DNA from: an uncultured Erythrobacter sp.
Lineage (GTDB): Bacteria; Pseudomonadota; Alphaproteobacteria; Sphingomonadales; Sphingomonadaceae
Assembly (NCBI RefSeq): GCF_947492365.1
Contig: NZ_CANLMB010000002.1
Span: 746,268 to 810,267 of the forward strand
Length of the DNA: 64,000 bases
Direction: 5' to 3'
In this document: piece after piece, positions 17,933 through 26,788 of the stretch
How positions within the stretch are numbered: position 1 is the stretch's first letter
Layout of the letters: every line of letters begins with the position of its first letter
The notes under the pieces: generated by a model
The model's input: only the letters and a program-made list of their open reading frames with translations
Told to the model about the DNA's origin: nothing
The model's database searches: none
Position numbers and translations under genes: made by a program

Positions 17933-20100
17933 AACCGCCCCGTAATCGCAAAGCGCGCATTGAACGGCGCGCCGACGCTGGCCTGATGGGTCGCATGACT
18001 GTTGGGGAAATAGAGCTCGTCGGTGATGTTCTCGATATTCACCTGCACGCGCAGATTGTCGGAAACCTCGTAATAGGCGGAGGCATCAAGGCGGGTGTAT
18101 GAGGGAAGAACCGCATTGTTGCCGTTGTCGATGAAGCTTGAATCCTGATGGGTCAGGCCAAAGCCGATACCGAAGCGCTCGGTCACTTCGACGCTGTTCC
18201 AGATCGAGAACATGTGTTCAGGCAGCTCTCGCGGGCGAAGGCCGGTCGGGCCGAGCCGGTCAACCTGCTCGCCATCGAGATAGGAATAGCCGGCCGAAAC
18301 GCTCCAGCCCGGCATGATTTCACCCTGCACCTGCAGTTCGACGCCTTCGATCGTGCTGTCGATCACATCGAGCGTTGAGGGGTCATTGTCATTGGGCTGG
18401 GGCGAACTTTGCTCGATCTCGAACACCGCAGCTGTGATGCTGAGATTGCGCGCGGGATCCCACTTCACACCGGCTTCGAGATTGGTGAAGGTGTCGGGAG
18501 CGAGCGCGTTGTTGCTGCCATTGATGTTGGCAAATTGCTCACCCGAGCGCGGCAGGAAGCTCTCCGAATAGCTCGCATAGATCGAGAGATTCTCCTGCGG
18601 CTTGAAAATCAGACCGCCGCGCGGGGAGAATTCCTCATCCTTGCGGGTGCGCAGGTCGGATGCAGGGACGTTGAGGACCTCGATGTCGAAACTGTCGAAA
18701 CGTCCGCCGACAACCACATGGAGCCAATCGGTCAGCTCAATCTCGTCCTGGATGTAGAGCGAGAGAACATCGACTTCGACCTGAGTGAAGTCGTTGAGGT
18801 CTGCGGTGAAGTCATTGCGCGTAGTCTGGCCGGCTGCGTTGACTCCGATGCCGCCGCGCAGATTCAACGGACGGGTGATCGAAAAGACCTCGTTATCGTC
18901 CTGCGTCTGGTCCCAGAATGCGTTGAAGCGGTCCTGATCGGATGATGTGTCAACATATTCGCCGCCGACCAGCAGCGTGTGCTCGATTGCTCCGGTTTCA
19001 AACTCGCCAACCAGATTGGCCGAAAGGGTGAGGTTCTGCCGCTGCGTCGTGTCGACATAGCCGTCGGTTGTGACAACATCGGGGCTGTTCGCCTGATCGT
19101 ATCCGCTGGCGTAGAAGTTGGAATAGACTTTGTCGTAGTCACCGAAGGCGACGCTCACCAAACCCTTCCAATTGTCGGAGAATTGGTGGGTGACATTGGC
19201 GCGCAGCAGATGCGCAGTCAGCGTGGTGAAGTTCAGCTCCGGATCGCCGAAAGTGATGTCGGCAAAGGCCTCGACCGGGCGGCCATCGCTGCCGGTGGGG
19301 ATGCCGCGATCGATAAAACGGTCGTGGTCGGCCAGCTCGTAAGACAGGTCGAGCACGGTGCGCTCGCCAAGCAGGATGCGCGCGGTCGGGTTGAAACCGA
19401 TGCGTTCACCGCCAAAGAAATCGCGGTGGTTTTCCAGGCTCTCATAGGAAGCGTTTACCCGGAAACCGATCACGTCGCTTTCGGAGATGTTGAGGTCGCC
19501 CTGGACCGAATATCCGCCAAATGTATCAACCGCGATCTGTGCGCTGCCGAAACTGTCGCCAAGCTCGCCCTTTTTGGTCACGCGGTTGAGGATGCCCCCT
19601 GTGCCACCGCGCCCGAACAGCAGAGCGTTGGGGCCGCGGAGGATCTCGACCTGCTCAAGATTGTAGAGCCCGCGATAATATTGAACGTCGTCGCGCACCC
19701 CGTCGATGAAGAAGTCGGCGGTGGAGCGCACGCCGCGAAACACGATCGAATCGCGGTGCCCTTCGCCTTGTGAAGTGCTGACGCCGGGCGTGTAGTCGAT
19801 GATCTCGCCAATGCTGGTCCAGCCGCGTTCGGTGATATCTTCCTGCGATGTGATCGTCAGGCTTTGCGGAACGTCGATGATCGGGGTTGGGGTTTTGACC
19901 GAATTGACAGCGGAGGATTGCAGGACGTCGCCGGTGACGAGGATATCTTCGCCCTGAGTCTCTATGATCGACGTTTCCATGATCGGGCCGGGCTGGAACA
20001 CGGTTTCGCCCGATTGCGGCGCGCTTTCTTCGGCGAGTACAGGGAATGCAATGCTGGCGCAGCCGAGGAGGAGGGCGCTGCGCGAGAGGGTGTGAATCAT
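17929..20100 (-). CDS. TonB-dependent siderophore receptor
   Basis: 723-residue outer-membrane receptor. A signal peptide (about residues 1-23, ending VLAEE) is followed by a plug domain with DVPQSLTITSQEDI, GFRGVRS-type FRGVRSTADFFIDGVRDD, VEILRGPNALLFGRGG and GGILNRVTKK, then a 22-strand barrel ending in the terminal aromatic NARFAITGRF. These are the hallmarks of ferric-siderophore receptors of the Fiu/catecholate group. A strong AAGGA site precedes the ATG. A palindrome matching a Fur box lies 64 bp upstream, so iron-repressed expression is likely. Confidence 0.94.
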   Translation of the reverse strand: MIHTLSRSALLLGCASIAFPVLAEESAPQSGETVFQPGPIMETSIIETQGEDILVTGDVLQSSAVNSVKTPTPIIDVPQSLTITSQEDITERGWTSIGEIIDYTPGVSTSQGEGHRDSIVFRGVRSTADFFIDGVRDDVQYYRGLYNLEQVEILRGPNALLFGRGGTGGILNRVTKKGELGDSFGSAQIAVDTFGGYSVQGDLNISESDVIGFRVNASYESLENHRDFFGGERIGFNPTARILLGERTVLDLSYELADHDRFIDRGIPTGSDGRPVEAFADITFGDPELNFTTLTAHLLRANVTHQFSDNWKGLVSVAFGDYDKVYSNFYASGYDQANSPDVVTTDGYVDTTQRQNLTLSANLVGEFETGAIEHTLLVGGEYVDTSSDQDRFNAFWDQTQDDNEVFSITRPLNLRGGIGVNAAGQTTRNDFTADLNDFTQVEVDVLSLYIQDEIELTDWLHVVVGGRFDSFDIEVLNVPASDLRTRKDEEFSPRGGLIFKPQENLSIYASYSESFLPRSGEQFANINGSNNALAPDTFTNLEAGVKWDPARNLSITAAVFEIEQSSPQPNDNDPSTLDVIDSTIEGVELQVQGEIMPGWSVSAGYSYLDGEQVDRLGPTGLRPRELPEHMFSIWNSVEVTERFGIGFGLTHQDSSFIDNGNNAVLPSYTRLDASAYYEVSDNLRVQVNIENITDELYFPNSHATHQASVGAPFNARFAITGRF

Positions 20101-20163
20101 CGTGTTCCTTCCAACTGATGCTGGAGTCGCTATTGCAACCTATTCTCAAGTGCAACCTCAAAC

Positions 20164-20178
20164 TGCGAATTATTCGCA
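20164..20178. promoter_or_regulatory. Putative Fur box upstream of the siderophore receptor
   Basis: Perfect 7-1-7 inverted repeat TGCGAAT-T-ATTCGCA, the geometry used by Fur-family iron repressors in alphaproteobacteria. It is centred about 70 bp upstream of the TonB receptor ATG, compatible with promoter overlap. A weaker imperfect copy (TGCAACC-T-ATTCTCA) lies closer to the gene near 20136-20150. Function is inferred from motif and position. Confidence 0.6.
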
Positions 20179-20295
20179 AAAAGAGAAATTGTGGCGATTT
20201 TGCCGCGCTTGCGTTAGCCGGAGCGAAGAGATCAACGCGGCGCGATTCCCCAAGCATCTGGGACTGCGGGAGCGCCGGACAAGGGAATTCAGATC

Positions 20296-20640
20296 ATGAA
20301 AGCGACCATCTGGCACAACCCCAAATGCGGCACTTCGCGCAAGACTTTGGCGATCCTTGAAGAAACGCCGGGTGTCGAAGTAACCGTGGTGGAATATCTG
20401 AAACAGGCCCCGACGCGCGACAAATTGGCGCAGCTTTATCGCGATGCAGGAATCACGCCGCAGCAGGGACTGCGCATTCGCGGGACCGATGCGAAAGAAC
20501 GCGGGCTTCCCGATGCCGATGCCGGCACCGTGCTCGACGCGATGGCGGCTGATCCGAGCCTGATCGAGCGGCCGCTGGTCGAGACGGAGAAGGGCGCCGC
20601 GCTTTGCCGCCCGCAGGGCGAAGTTCACAAGCTGCTGTAG
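20296..20640 (+). CDS. arsC: ArsC-type arsenate reductase (glutaredoxin-dependent) or Spx-like thiol reductase
   Basis: 114 residues of the ArsC family, thioredoxin-like fold. The catalytic Cys is in NPKCGTSRKTL (residues 8-18), and the C-terminal ERPLVETEKGAALCRP matches the family RP-V block. Catalytic arsenate reductase would reduce arsenate to arsenite with glutathione/glutaredoxin. There is no arsB, acr3 or arsR beside it, so a general redox role is also possible. It is divergent from the TonB receptor and convergent with the MFS gene, whose stop is 5 bp away. Confidence 0.85.
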   Translation: MKATIWHNPKCGTSRKTLAILEETPGVEVTVVEYLKQAPTRDKLAQLYRDAGITPQQGLRIRGTDAKERGLPDADAGTVLDAMAADPSLIERPLVETEKGAALCRPQGEVHKLL

Positions 20641-20644
20641 CGCG

Positions 20645-21985
20645 CTAGCGGTCGGTCGTGAGGACGGCGTCGCTCGCCAGACCGCGCCAGCCCAGCACCA
20701 CCACCGCCATGCACAGCGCGATGATAAGGCCAAAGCCGAGCCAGTCGCTGATATTGTAGAGCCACACGCCGAGCGCCGGCGCGTAGATGAAGCTCGCTCC
20801 GGCAACGCTTGCGACCACGCCAGAGGCTTGGCCCTGCTCTGCTCGCGTAACCGCAAGCGACGTGCCCGCGGTGGTCCCAGGACGGAACAGCCCAAATCCA
20901 AGCGAGGCGATGGCATAGCCGAGCGCGATCATATGCAGATCGTTAGCGGCTCCCAGCATTGCGACACCCATCGCTGCAACGGTAATGCCCGAAAGCGTTG
21001 CCGCGCGCGGACCGAGATTGAAGCGCGGGATCAGGCCCCATTGCGCAAACAGGGTCGCAATCGCGCCCGCCATCAAGACAAGGCCCACCGGCCCGGCGCC
21101 CTCTGCCGGACTATCGCGCAGGCCCAGCCGGTCGAGCACCAGAAAGCCCGAAATGCCCAGCACCATCGCCTGCGCATGTCCGCCCACCAGACCTGATATC
21201 ACCCAGGGGCGCAGCCGAGGCTCGAACCATCGCAGGCGCGCAGGCTCTTCCGACTCGTCTGAATCATCGTGATCGTGCAGGGACGGTGCGCCCGGCCCGC
21301 TCGAATATTCCGCCGCCCGTCCGCGCGCGGCAAATTGCGGTTCGTCATTGGGCAGGCGCAGCCTCAGCAAGACCAGCGCCGCAAGGCCGATCAGGGCAAA
21401 GCACAGGAACGGTCCGGTAAGCCCGATGCCCATGAAGGGAAGCACCATCAACGGCGCGAGTGCGGGACCGATGACCGTACCCAGCCCAAAGCTTGATGCC
21501 ACCAGCGACAGCGCCTTGGTCCGCTCACTGCGCGGTGTGCGCGATGCGACATAGGCCTGCACTGCTGGCGGAGCCGCGCTGCCGAACCCGCCGTAAAGGC
21601 TGCGCGCGGCGGCAAAGGCGATGAGCGCCCAGAAGGCGGTGAGCCAACCCGAAAGTCCGGCCCAAAGAGCCAGCCCGCAAAGCCCCATCGAAACAACAAA
21701 ACCGACCAGCCCCAGCGCCATCATCGCCTTGCGCCCGCGCCGGTCGGACCGCCGCGCCCAGATTGGCGCGCAGGTCACCCACAGCAGCGCCGACCAGCTA
21801 TAGGCTAGGCTGATCCAGACATCGTTGACTTCTAACGCGGTGCCGATTGACGGCATGACCGATTGCATCGCGGTGTTGCCCGCTGCCGTCACCAACATGA
21901 CGAGGAACAACAGCGCCATCCTCCCAGAAGGGATCGACTTGCCGGATGCGGCTTGACTGGTAGAGGCAGGATCGGCGTCGGCCAT
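20645..21985 (-). CDS. Major facilitator superfamily transporter
   Basis: 446 residues from the ATG at 21985 (MADADPAST); a start at 22024 is also open. About 12 membrane spans, with the MFS motif-A-like loop WARRSDRRGRKAMM between spans 2 and 3, and a central cytoplasmic acidic/His loop (HDHDDSDESEE). It resembles drug-proton antiporters of the DHA1 type, but the substrate is unknown. It is single-gene and divergent from the phospholipid methyltransferase-like gene. Confidence 0.88.
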   Translation of the reverse strand: MADADPASTSQAASGKSIPSGRMALLFLVMLVTAAGNTAMQSVMPSIGTALEVNDVWISLAYSWSALLWVTCAPIWARRSDRRGRKAMMALGLVGFVVSMGLCGLALWAGLSGWLTAFWALIAFAAARSLYGGFGSAAPPAVQAYVASRTPRSERTKALSLVASSFGLGTVIGPALAPLMVLPFMGIGLTGPFLCFALIGLAALVLLRLRLPNDEPQFAARGRAAEYSSGPGAPSLHDHDDSDESEEPARLRWFEPRLRPWVISGLVGGHAQAMVLGISGFLVLDRLGLRDSPAEGAGPVGLVLMAGAIATLFAQWGLIPRFNLGPRAATLSGITVAAMGVAMLGAANDLHMIALGYAIASLGFGLFRPGTTAGTSLAVTRAEQGQASGVVASVAGASFIYAPALGVWLYNISDWLGFGLIIALCMAVVVLGWRGLASDAVLTTDR

Positions 21986-22099
21986 AGCCCAAATGTCGCT
22001 AGGCGAGCGGCAAGACACTTGCAAACCAAATGGCGGTCTGCGAGTTCGCTAGGCAATCACCCCTAACCACACGGCGCCCTTTTGCGCTCTGGAGCATAC

Positions 22100-22741
22100 A
22101 TGACAGGCAATATTTCAACAGCAGCAAAGCGGACGATCTCGCGAGGCCCCTGGCGTGAATATTTCGACCAATGCTCGGTTTTCTTTCGCGGATTTATGGA
22201 ACATCCGCGCATGGTCGGTTCGATCATCCCGTCGACCGACTGGACCATCCGCAAGATGCTCGCGCCGGTCGATTGGGGCAACTGCAAGGTGTTCGTCGAA
22301 TATGGCCCCGGCATCGGCACATTCTGCAAGCCCGTGCTCGACAAATTGCGCGGCGATGCGGTGATGATCGTGATCGACACCAACCCGCTCTTCATCGACT
22401 ATCTCACCCGCACGATCCGCGACAAACGCTTTCATGCTGTGTTGGGATCGGCTGAGAATGTTGAGCAGATTCTCGCCGACCTTGGCGTGGACGGAGCGGA
22501 CTATATCCTTTCAGGCCTGCCGTTTTCGACTCTGCCCGAAGGCGTGGCAGAGAGTATCGCGCGGGCAACGCACGAAGCGCTCAATCCGGGCGGCGCGTTC
22601 CTCGCCTACCAGTTCACCGCAGCGGTGCGCGATGAGTGCAAGCCCTTCTTCAATCGGATCGACGAGGGCTATGAATGGCGCAACATCCTGCCATGCAAGC
22701 TCTATTGGGCGTGGAAAGACAAGGCAGCGGCCGAGGCCTGA
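22100..22741 (+). CDS. SAM-dependent methyltransferase, phospholipid N-methyltransferase (PmtA)-like
   Basis: 213 residues from the ATG at 22100, five bases after GGAG; an upstream TTG at 22082 is less likely. The motif VEYGPGIGTF (motif I), an acidic VIDTNPLF (motif II) and YILSGLPFSTLP (motif IV) match the Rhodobacter-type phosphatidylethanolamine N-methyltransferase/rRNA dimethylase-like family. The probable reaction is methylation of phosphatidylethanolamine head groups at the inner membrane. A related role on another substrate cannot be excluded from sequence alone. Confidence 0.75.
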   Translation: MTGNISTAAKRTISRGPWREYFDQCSVFFRGFMEHPRMVGSIIPSTDWTIRKMLAPVDWGNCKVFVEYGPGIGTFCKPVLDKLRGDAVMIVIDTNPLFIDYLTRTIRDKRFHAVLGSAENVEQILADLGVDGADYILSGLPFSTLPEGVAESIARATHEALNPGGAFLAYQFTAAVRDECKPFFNRIDEGYEWRNILPCKLYWAWKDKAAAEA

Positions 22742-22753
22742 TAGGCCCGGCGC

Positions 22754-23584
22754 TTAGTCGAAGGTTTCCTCGATCGCTGCGACACTGGGGCCGGAAAGCT
22801 GGCTGTGCATCGCCACGGACAGCGCGCAAATCAGAATGCCGCTCACCATGGCAAGCGCACCGCTCACCAGACCAAGGATTAGCGCCGCTGTCGTGCTTGA
22901 GCTGATCAATGCAGCGATGACACCGATAAGGCCCGTTATCAGGAAACTGATGACGAAATAAACGATGAATATCACAGCCCAGAACAGCGTGATCTGCCAT
23001 TGCTTTGTGGCTGTCATCTGGAAGCTGCGAACCATCGCCTTGACCGGGTTGAGGCTGCCTTCGAAAAGCAGTGCGGGCATGGTGACGCTCAACCTTCCCA
23101 TAAGCAGGAAGATAAAGCCCAGGACGGGAATGAACGCGACAAAGATCAGCCAGGGTGCACCCAGCACCCCTGCGATCAATCCAAACGGCAGCATTATGAC
23201 GATGGCGGCGATAAGATAGGCGAGAATGAACAGCAGGAAGATCACGAACATGCTGGGGGTGGCCTTGATGCCCGAAACCAGAGCTTCGCCAACGGTTGGT
23301 CTGTCCGCACCTATCAGCGCCACCATCGTGCCGTAACCGGCAAACTGAACCAGCGTTAGCGGCACAGCCCAAAGGAAGAGCGAGCCGAGCATCGCAAACA
23401 TTTGCTGCGCGGCAATATCAGGGTCGGCATTGGCACCGGACATGGCAGCGGCGTCGGGAAACAGCATATTCATCACCACCGAAGGCAGCAGAAGAAACAC
23501 GCCCGCAATCACCACCAGCAATGAGAAATTGTCGCGCACCAACTCCACGCCGCGCGACCAGACGGTGTTCATGTCGAAATTCAT
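22754..23584 (-). CDS. Multi-pass membrane protein, unknown function
   Basis: 276 residues with about six hydrophobic spans, including long ones at roughly 22-42, 110-145, 145-165, 195-225 and 230-258. The layout resembles the membrane domain found in glycerophosphodiester phosphodiesterase-like/YciC proteins, with no catalytic domain attached. No conserved catalytic motif was seen. It is convergent with the phospholipid methyltransferase-like gene and divergent from lipB. I do not assign a function. Confidence 0.75.
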   Translation of the reverse strand: MNFDMNTVWSRGVELVRDNFSLLVVIAGVFLLLPSVVMNMLFPDAAAMSGANADPDIAAQQMFAMLGSLFLWAVPLTLVQFAGYGTMVALIGADRPTVGEALVSGIKATPSMFVIFLLFILAYLIAAIVIMLPFGLIAGVLGAPWLIFVAFIPVLGFIFLLMGRLSVTMPALLFEGSLNPVKAMVRSFQMTATKQWQITLFWAVIFIVYFVISFLITGLIGVIAALISSSTTAALILGLVSGALAMVSGILICALSVAMHSQLSGPSVAAIEETFD

Positions 23585-23681
23585 GTGACTTGTATCCCCT
23601 TGGGCATCCTCATGGGTATCCCGGCGGGCAATTCTGCCCTTACCCCTTGATCTGGCCGGTCAATGCCCCCACCAAAAGCCG

Positions 23682-24374
23682 ATGGCAAGTATTGCTCCCG
23701 ATATGACCGATATCGCCGCGCTCGACTGGGTGCGCGAGAGCGAGCTTGTGCCTTACCAGCACGCCCTGGACGCGATGGAAGTGCGTAACAGCGCTATCTC
23801 CGCAGGCCAGACGCGCGAACAGGCATGGCTGCTCGAACACCCGCCGGTCTACACCGCCGGGACCAGCGCCGATATCAGCGAGCTGGTCGATCCGCGCTTT
23901 GAAGTGATCGAGGCGGGGCGCGGCGGGCGCTACACCTATCACGGACCCGGTCAGCGCGTCGGCTACCTGCTGCTCGACCTGGGCAAGCGCGGCAAGGATG
24001 TGCGCTGCTTCGTCCATTCGATTGAAGGCTGGGTGATCGACACTCTGTCCGATTTCGGGGTCAAGGCATGGCGTGCAGAGGGCCGCGTTGGCATCTGGAC
24101 GCAGGATATTGACGGGCGCGAAGCCAAGATCGGGGCCATCGGCGTGCGCGTGCGGCGCTGGGTGACGATGCACGGCTTCTCGGTAAATCTTGACCCGGAC
24201 CTCTCCCATTTCAGCGGCATCGTGCCCTGCGGGATCGACGAGTTCGGCGTGACCAGCCTTGCGCGGCTGGGCATCGAAGTATCAAACGACCAATGGGACG
24301 AAGCGCTGATCAAACGCGCTCCGCAATTTCTGGGCGCGCTCGAAGCGGCCCGACTAAAGGCCTGCAAGACATGA
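23682..24374 (+). CDS. lipB: Octanoyl-[acyl carrier protein]:protein N-octanoyltransferase LipB
   Basis: 230 residues. It moves octanoate from acyl-ACP to lipoyl domains, the first step of protein lipoylation. Signature elements are the [16 protein letters not shown] block, the active-site Lys in AKIGAIGVR and the catalytic Cys in GIVPCGI. A second ATG at 23703 (MTDIAALDW) is a possible start, since no strong ribosome site precedes 23682. Its stop overlaps the next gene's ATG (ATGA at 24371). Confidence 0.96.
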   Translation: MASIAPDMTDIAALDWVRESELVPYQHALDAMEVRNSAISAGQTREQAWLLEHPPVYTAGTSADISELVDPRFEVIEAGRGGRYTYHGPGQRVGYLLLDLGKRGKDVRCFVHSIEGWVIDTLSDFGVKAWRAEGRVGIWTQDIDGREAKIGAIGVRVRRWVTMHGFSVNLDPDLSHFSGIVPCGIDEFGVTSLARLGIEVSNDQWDEALIKRAPQFLGALEAARLKACKT

Positions 24375-24691
24375 AAAAACTGATCCTGATCGCGCCCGCG
24401 CTGCTGCTAGCGGCTTGCGGCGACGAAGTGACCGAAGAGCCCACTGCTACCGAAACCGGCGGCGAAGTGGCGGGCGATGTGCTCGAAGGCAGCATCAGCG
24501 ATGATATGCTGCCGCTCGAAGAGCTGACCTCGACCTCACCGCCTGCGGAGCGGACCACGACTGTGACGACCACCAGCAATGGCTCGACCACGACGGTTGA
24601 AACCACGGTGACGTCGAGCAGCGACGGGGCGGAGGCTCCTGAACCGGCCACTCCGGCGCCGCCGGAACCACCGGCAGCGCCCGAGCAGTAA
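24371..24691 (+). CDS. Small Thr/Pro-rich lipoprotein
   Basis: 106 residues. The ATG overlaps the lipB stop, so it is co-translated. A lipoprotein signal peptide [17 protein letters not shown] has the lipobox LAAC with Cys16. The mature part is low complexity: acidic, then Thr/Ser-rich ([18 protein letters not shown]) and Pro/Ala-rich to the end. No enzymatic domain is seen; a surface or periplasmic filler role is plausible but unproven. Confidence 0.8.
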   Translation: MKKLILIAPALLLAACGDEVTEEPTATETGGEVAGDVLEGSISDDMLPLEELTSTSPPAERTTTVTTTSNGSTTTVETTVTSSSDGAEAPEPATPAPPEPPAAPEQ

Positions 24692-24696
24692 CGGCA

Positions 24697-25809
24697 TCAG
24701 GCTGCGTTGGCGGCCTGTTCCTCGGCCAGTGTCGGATAGTCGACATAGCCTTCGGGAATCGGGAAGTACCAGCTCTTGGGCACGTCCTTATTTGGGTTGA
24801 ACTCGGCGCCCACGGCGATCCGTTTTTCCAGATCGGGGTTGGAGATATAGGGACGGCCAAAGCTCACCGCGTCGCATTTGCCGCTCGACACATCATCGTC
24901 TGCTTGTTGGGCTGTGTAGTCCGAATTGAGGATCAGCGGGCCTGAATAGAGGTTGCGGATCAGCGGGCTTTGTTTGGGCACATCGGTTCGGCCAAAGGTG
25001 CCGTCAGGGCCGGGCTCGCGCAGTTCGAGGAAGGCGAGGCCGAGCTCCTCGATCACTTTTGTAGCCGCGCCGAAAGTCGCTGGCGGATTGCTGTCATCGG
25101 TGCCTTGCGAATCGCCATTGGGCGACAGCCGGATGCCGGTGCGATCCGCGCCCCAGACATCGACAATCGCTTCGAGCACTTCGCGCATGAAACGCGTGCG
25201 GTTTTCCGGCGAACCGCCATATTCGTCTTCGCGGTGATTGGTGCCATCGCGCAGGAATTGATCGACAAGGTAGCCGTTGGCGCTGTGCAGTTGGACCGCG
25301 TCGAAACCGGCCTTTTTCGCATTCTCGGCAGCCTTGCGATAATCGTCGATCGTGCGGTTGATGTCGTCCTGCGTCATCGCGCGCGCTGTGGCGTATTCGC
25401 TCTTGCCTTCGGGCGTGTGCGCTTCGCCCGGAGCCTTGGTTTCGCTGGCCGAGACAGGACGCTCTCCGCCGAGGAAATAGGGGTGGACGATCCGCCCCAT
25501 ATGCCACAGCTGCATCGCGATCAGCCCTCCTGCTTCGTGCACACCTTCGACAATTGGCTTCCACGCTTCGGTTTGCTCGTCGCTCCAGATGCCGGGGGCC
25601 GATGGCCAGCCAAGCCCTTCGGTGCTGATGCCGGTCGCCTCGGTCAGGATCAGGCCCGCGCCCGCGCGCTGTTTGTAATAGGTGCCCATCAGATCGTTGG
25701 GAACGAACATCGGCTTTGCCGCGCGGCCGCGTGTGAGCGGGGCCATAAAGATGCGGTTCTTCGCTTCGAGCGCGCCCATCTTGAGCGGCTGGAAAAGAGC
25801 GTCGTGCAT
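24697..25809 (-). CDS. Old yellow enzyme family alkene reductase/NADH:flavin oxidoreductase
   Basis: 370 residues from the ATG at 25809, which has a strong GGAGGA site; an in-frame start at 25848 adds 13 residues without support. FMN-binding TIM barrel with APLTRGRA near residue 20, the catalytic-pair region FDAVQLHSANGYLVDQFL, and R-LSPNG. It is closest to the N-ethylmaleimide/xenobiotic reductases (NemA/XenB type), reducing activated C=C bonds or nitro groups with NAD(P)H. It stands alone, convergent with the lipoprotein gene and divergent from the EamA transporter gene. Confidence 0.92.
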   Translation of the reverse strand: MHDALFQPLKMGALEAKNRIFMAPLTRGRAAKPMFVPNDLMGTYYKQRAGAGLILTEATGISTEGLGWPSAPGIWSDEQTEAWKPIVEGVHEAGGLIAMQLWHMGRIVHPYFLGGERPVSASETKAPGEAHTPEGKSEYATARAMTQDDINRTIDDYRKAAENAKKAGFDAVQLHSANGYLVDQFLRDGTNHREDEYGGSPENRTRFMREVLEAIVDVWGADRTGIRLSPNGDSQGTDDSNPPATFGAATKVIEELGLAFLELREPGPDGTFGRTDVPKQSPLIRNLYSGPLILNSDYTAQQADDDVSSGKCDAVSFGRPYISNPDLEKRIAVGAEFNPNKDVPKSWYFPIPEGYVDYPTLAEEQAANAA

Positions 25810-25876
25810 ATGCGAAATTCCTCCATTGGGTTTCAATTGGCTATTCACTTGGAGATGTCGGCGCTAAGTCGCAAGC

Positions 25877-26788
25877 ATGGAAAATGAGGGGGAGCCAAAA
25901 GCAAATCTTGCCAAGCCCTTGGCGGGCGCTCGCATTTGGCTGCTTCTGGCCGCGCTTCTGGGGGGCAATTTTGCGCTTGCACTGGGGCCGTGGCTGGTCC
26001 GTCTGACCGATACGGGACCGGTGAGCGCGGCCTTCTGGCGGATGTTTCTCGCACTTCCGTTTCTCGCCCTGCTGGCGCTTGCCACGCGGCAAAGGATGAC
26101 GGGGATCCCGCGCACAACATTGGTGCTGGTGGCGCTGGGCGCAATCGCGCTGGGGCTTGATCTGGCGAGCACGCATATTGGCGTGGCGCTGACCCGGCTC
26201 GGCAATGCGACCCTGTTCAGTAATGGCGGATCGATCGTGCTGATGTTCTGGGGCTTCATCATCGCGCGCAGCCTGCCCAAGGGACGCGAATGGCTTGCGA
26301 TCACTTGCGCGCTAGCCGGGGCGGGGATCATGCTGGGGCGCAGTCTGGAGATTTCGACCGGCACCTTTGTCGGCGATCTGTTCTGCGTCTTCGCGGGCCT
26401 TTGCTATGCGGTCTACCTGCTCACCCTGCAGAATGCGCGCGCGGCGATTGGGGCATGGAGCCTGCTGGTATGGGTGAGCATCTTTGCCTCGCCCATGCTG
26501 CTGGTGATGGCGTTAGCGCTCGGAGAGCCGTTCTGGCCAACCAATTGGACGCCGATCCTGGTGCTGTTTGTGAGCAGTCAGCTGATCGGGCAGGGGCTGA
26601 TGGTCTATTCACTCGGCCACTTTCCCCCGCTGATTATCGGGCTCGCACTGCTGACCCAGCCCGCGATTGCCGCAGTGATCGGGTGGAGCGTGTTCGGCGA
26701 AGTGCTGACGGTGCTGGATATTGCTGGGATGCTGCTGCTGGGCTCAGCGCTTGTGGTGGCGAGGGCAAGCTCGGCGGCGAAACGCTAG
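25877..26788 (+). CDS. EamA/DMT-family transporter
   Basis: 303 residues with about ten membrane spans in two EamA repeats. The first repeat includes the exposed SAAFWRMFLALPF and LASTHIGVALTRLGNATLFSN; the second ends with the typical PAIAAVIGWSVFGEVLT. This family exports metabolites or amino acids; the substrate is unknown. Its TAG shares a CTAG with the stop of the convergent DUF2254 gene. Confidence 0.9.
   Translation: MENEGEPKANLAKPLAGARIWLLLAALLGGNFALALGPWLVRLTDTGPVSAAFWRMFLALPFLALLALATRQRMTGIPRTTLVLVALGAIALGLDLASTHIGVALTRLGNATLFSNGGSIVLMFWGFIIARSLPKGREWLAITCALAGAGIMLGRSLEISTGTFVGDLFCVFAGLCYAVYLLTLQNARAAIGAWSLLVWVSIFASPMLLVMALALGEPFWPTNWTPILVLFVSSQLIGQGLMVYSLGHFPPLIIGLALLTQPAIAAVIGWSVFGEVLTVLDIAGMLLLGSALVVARASSAAKR

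Noticed and set aside
17929-26788. Convergent genes sharing CTAG as overlapping stop codons (17929-17932 and 26785-26788)
   Set aside because: Two cases are compatible with chance in a compact genome with many convergent pairs; no further evidence of meaning.
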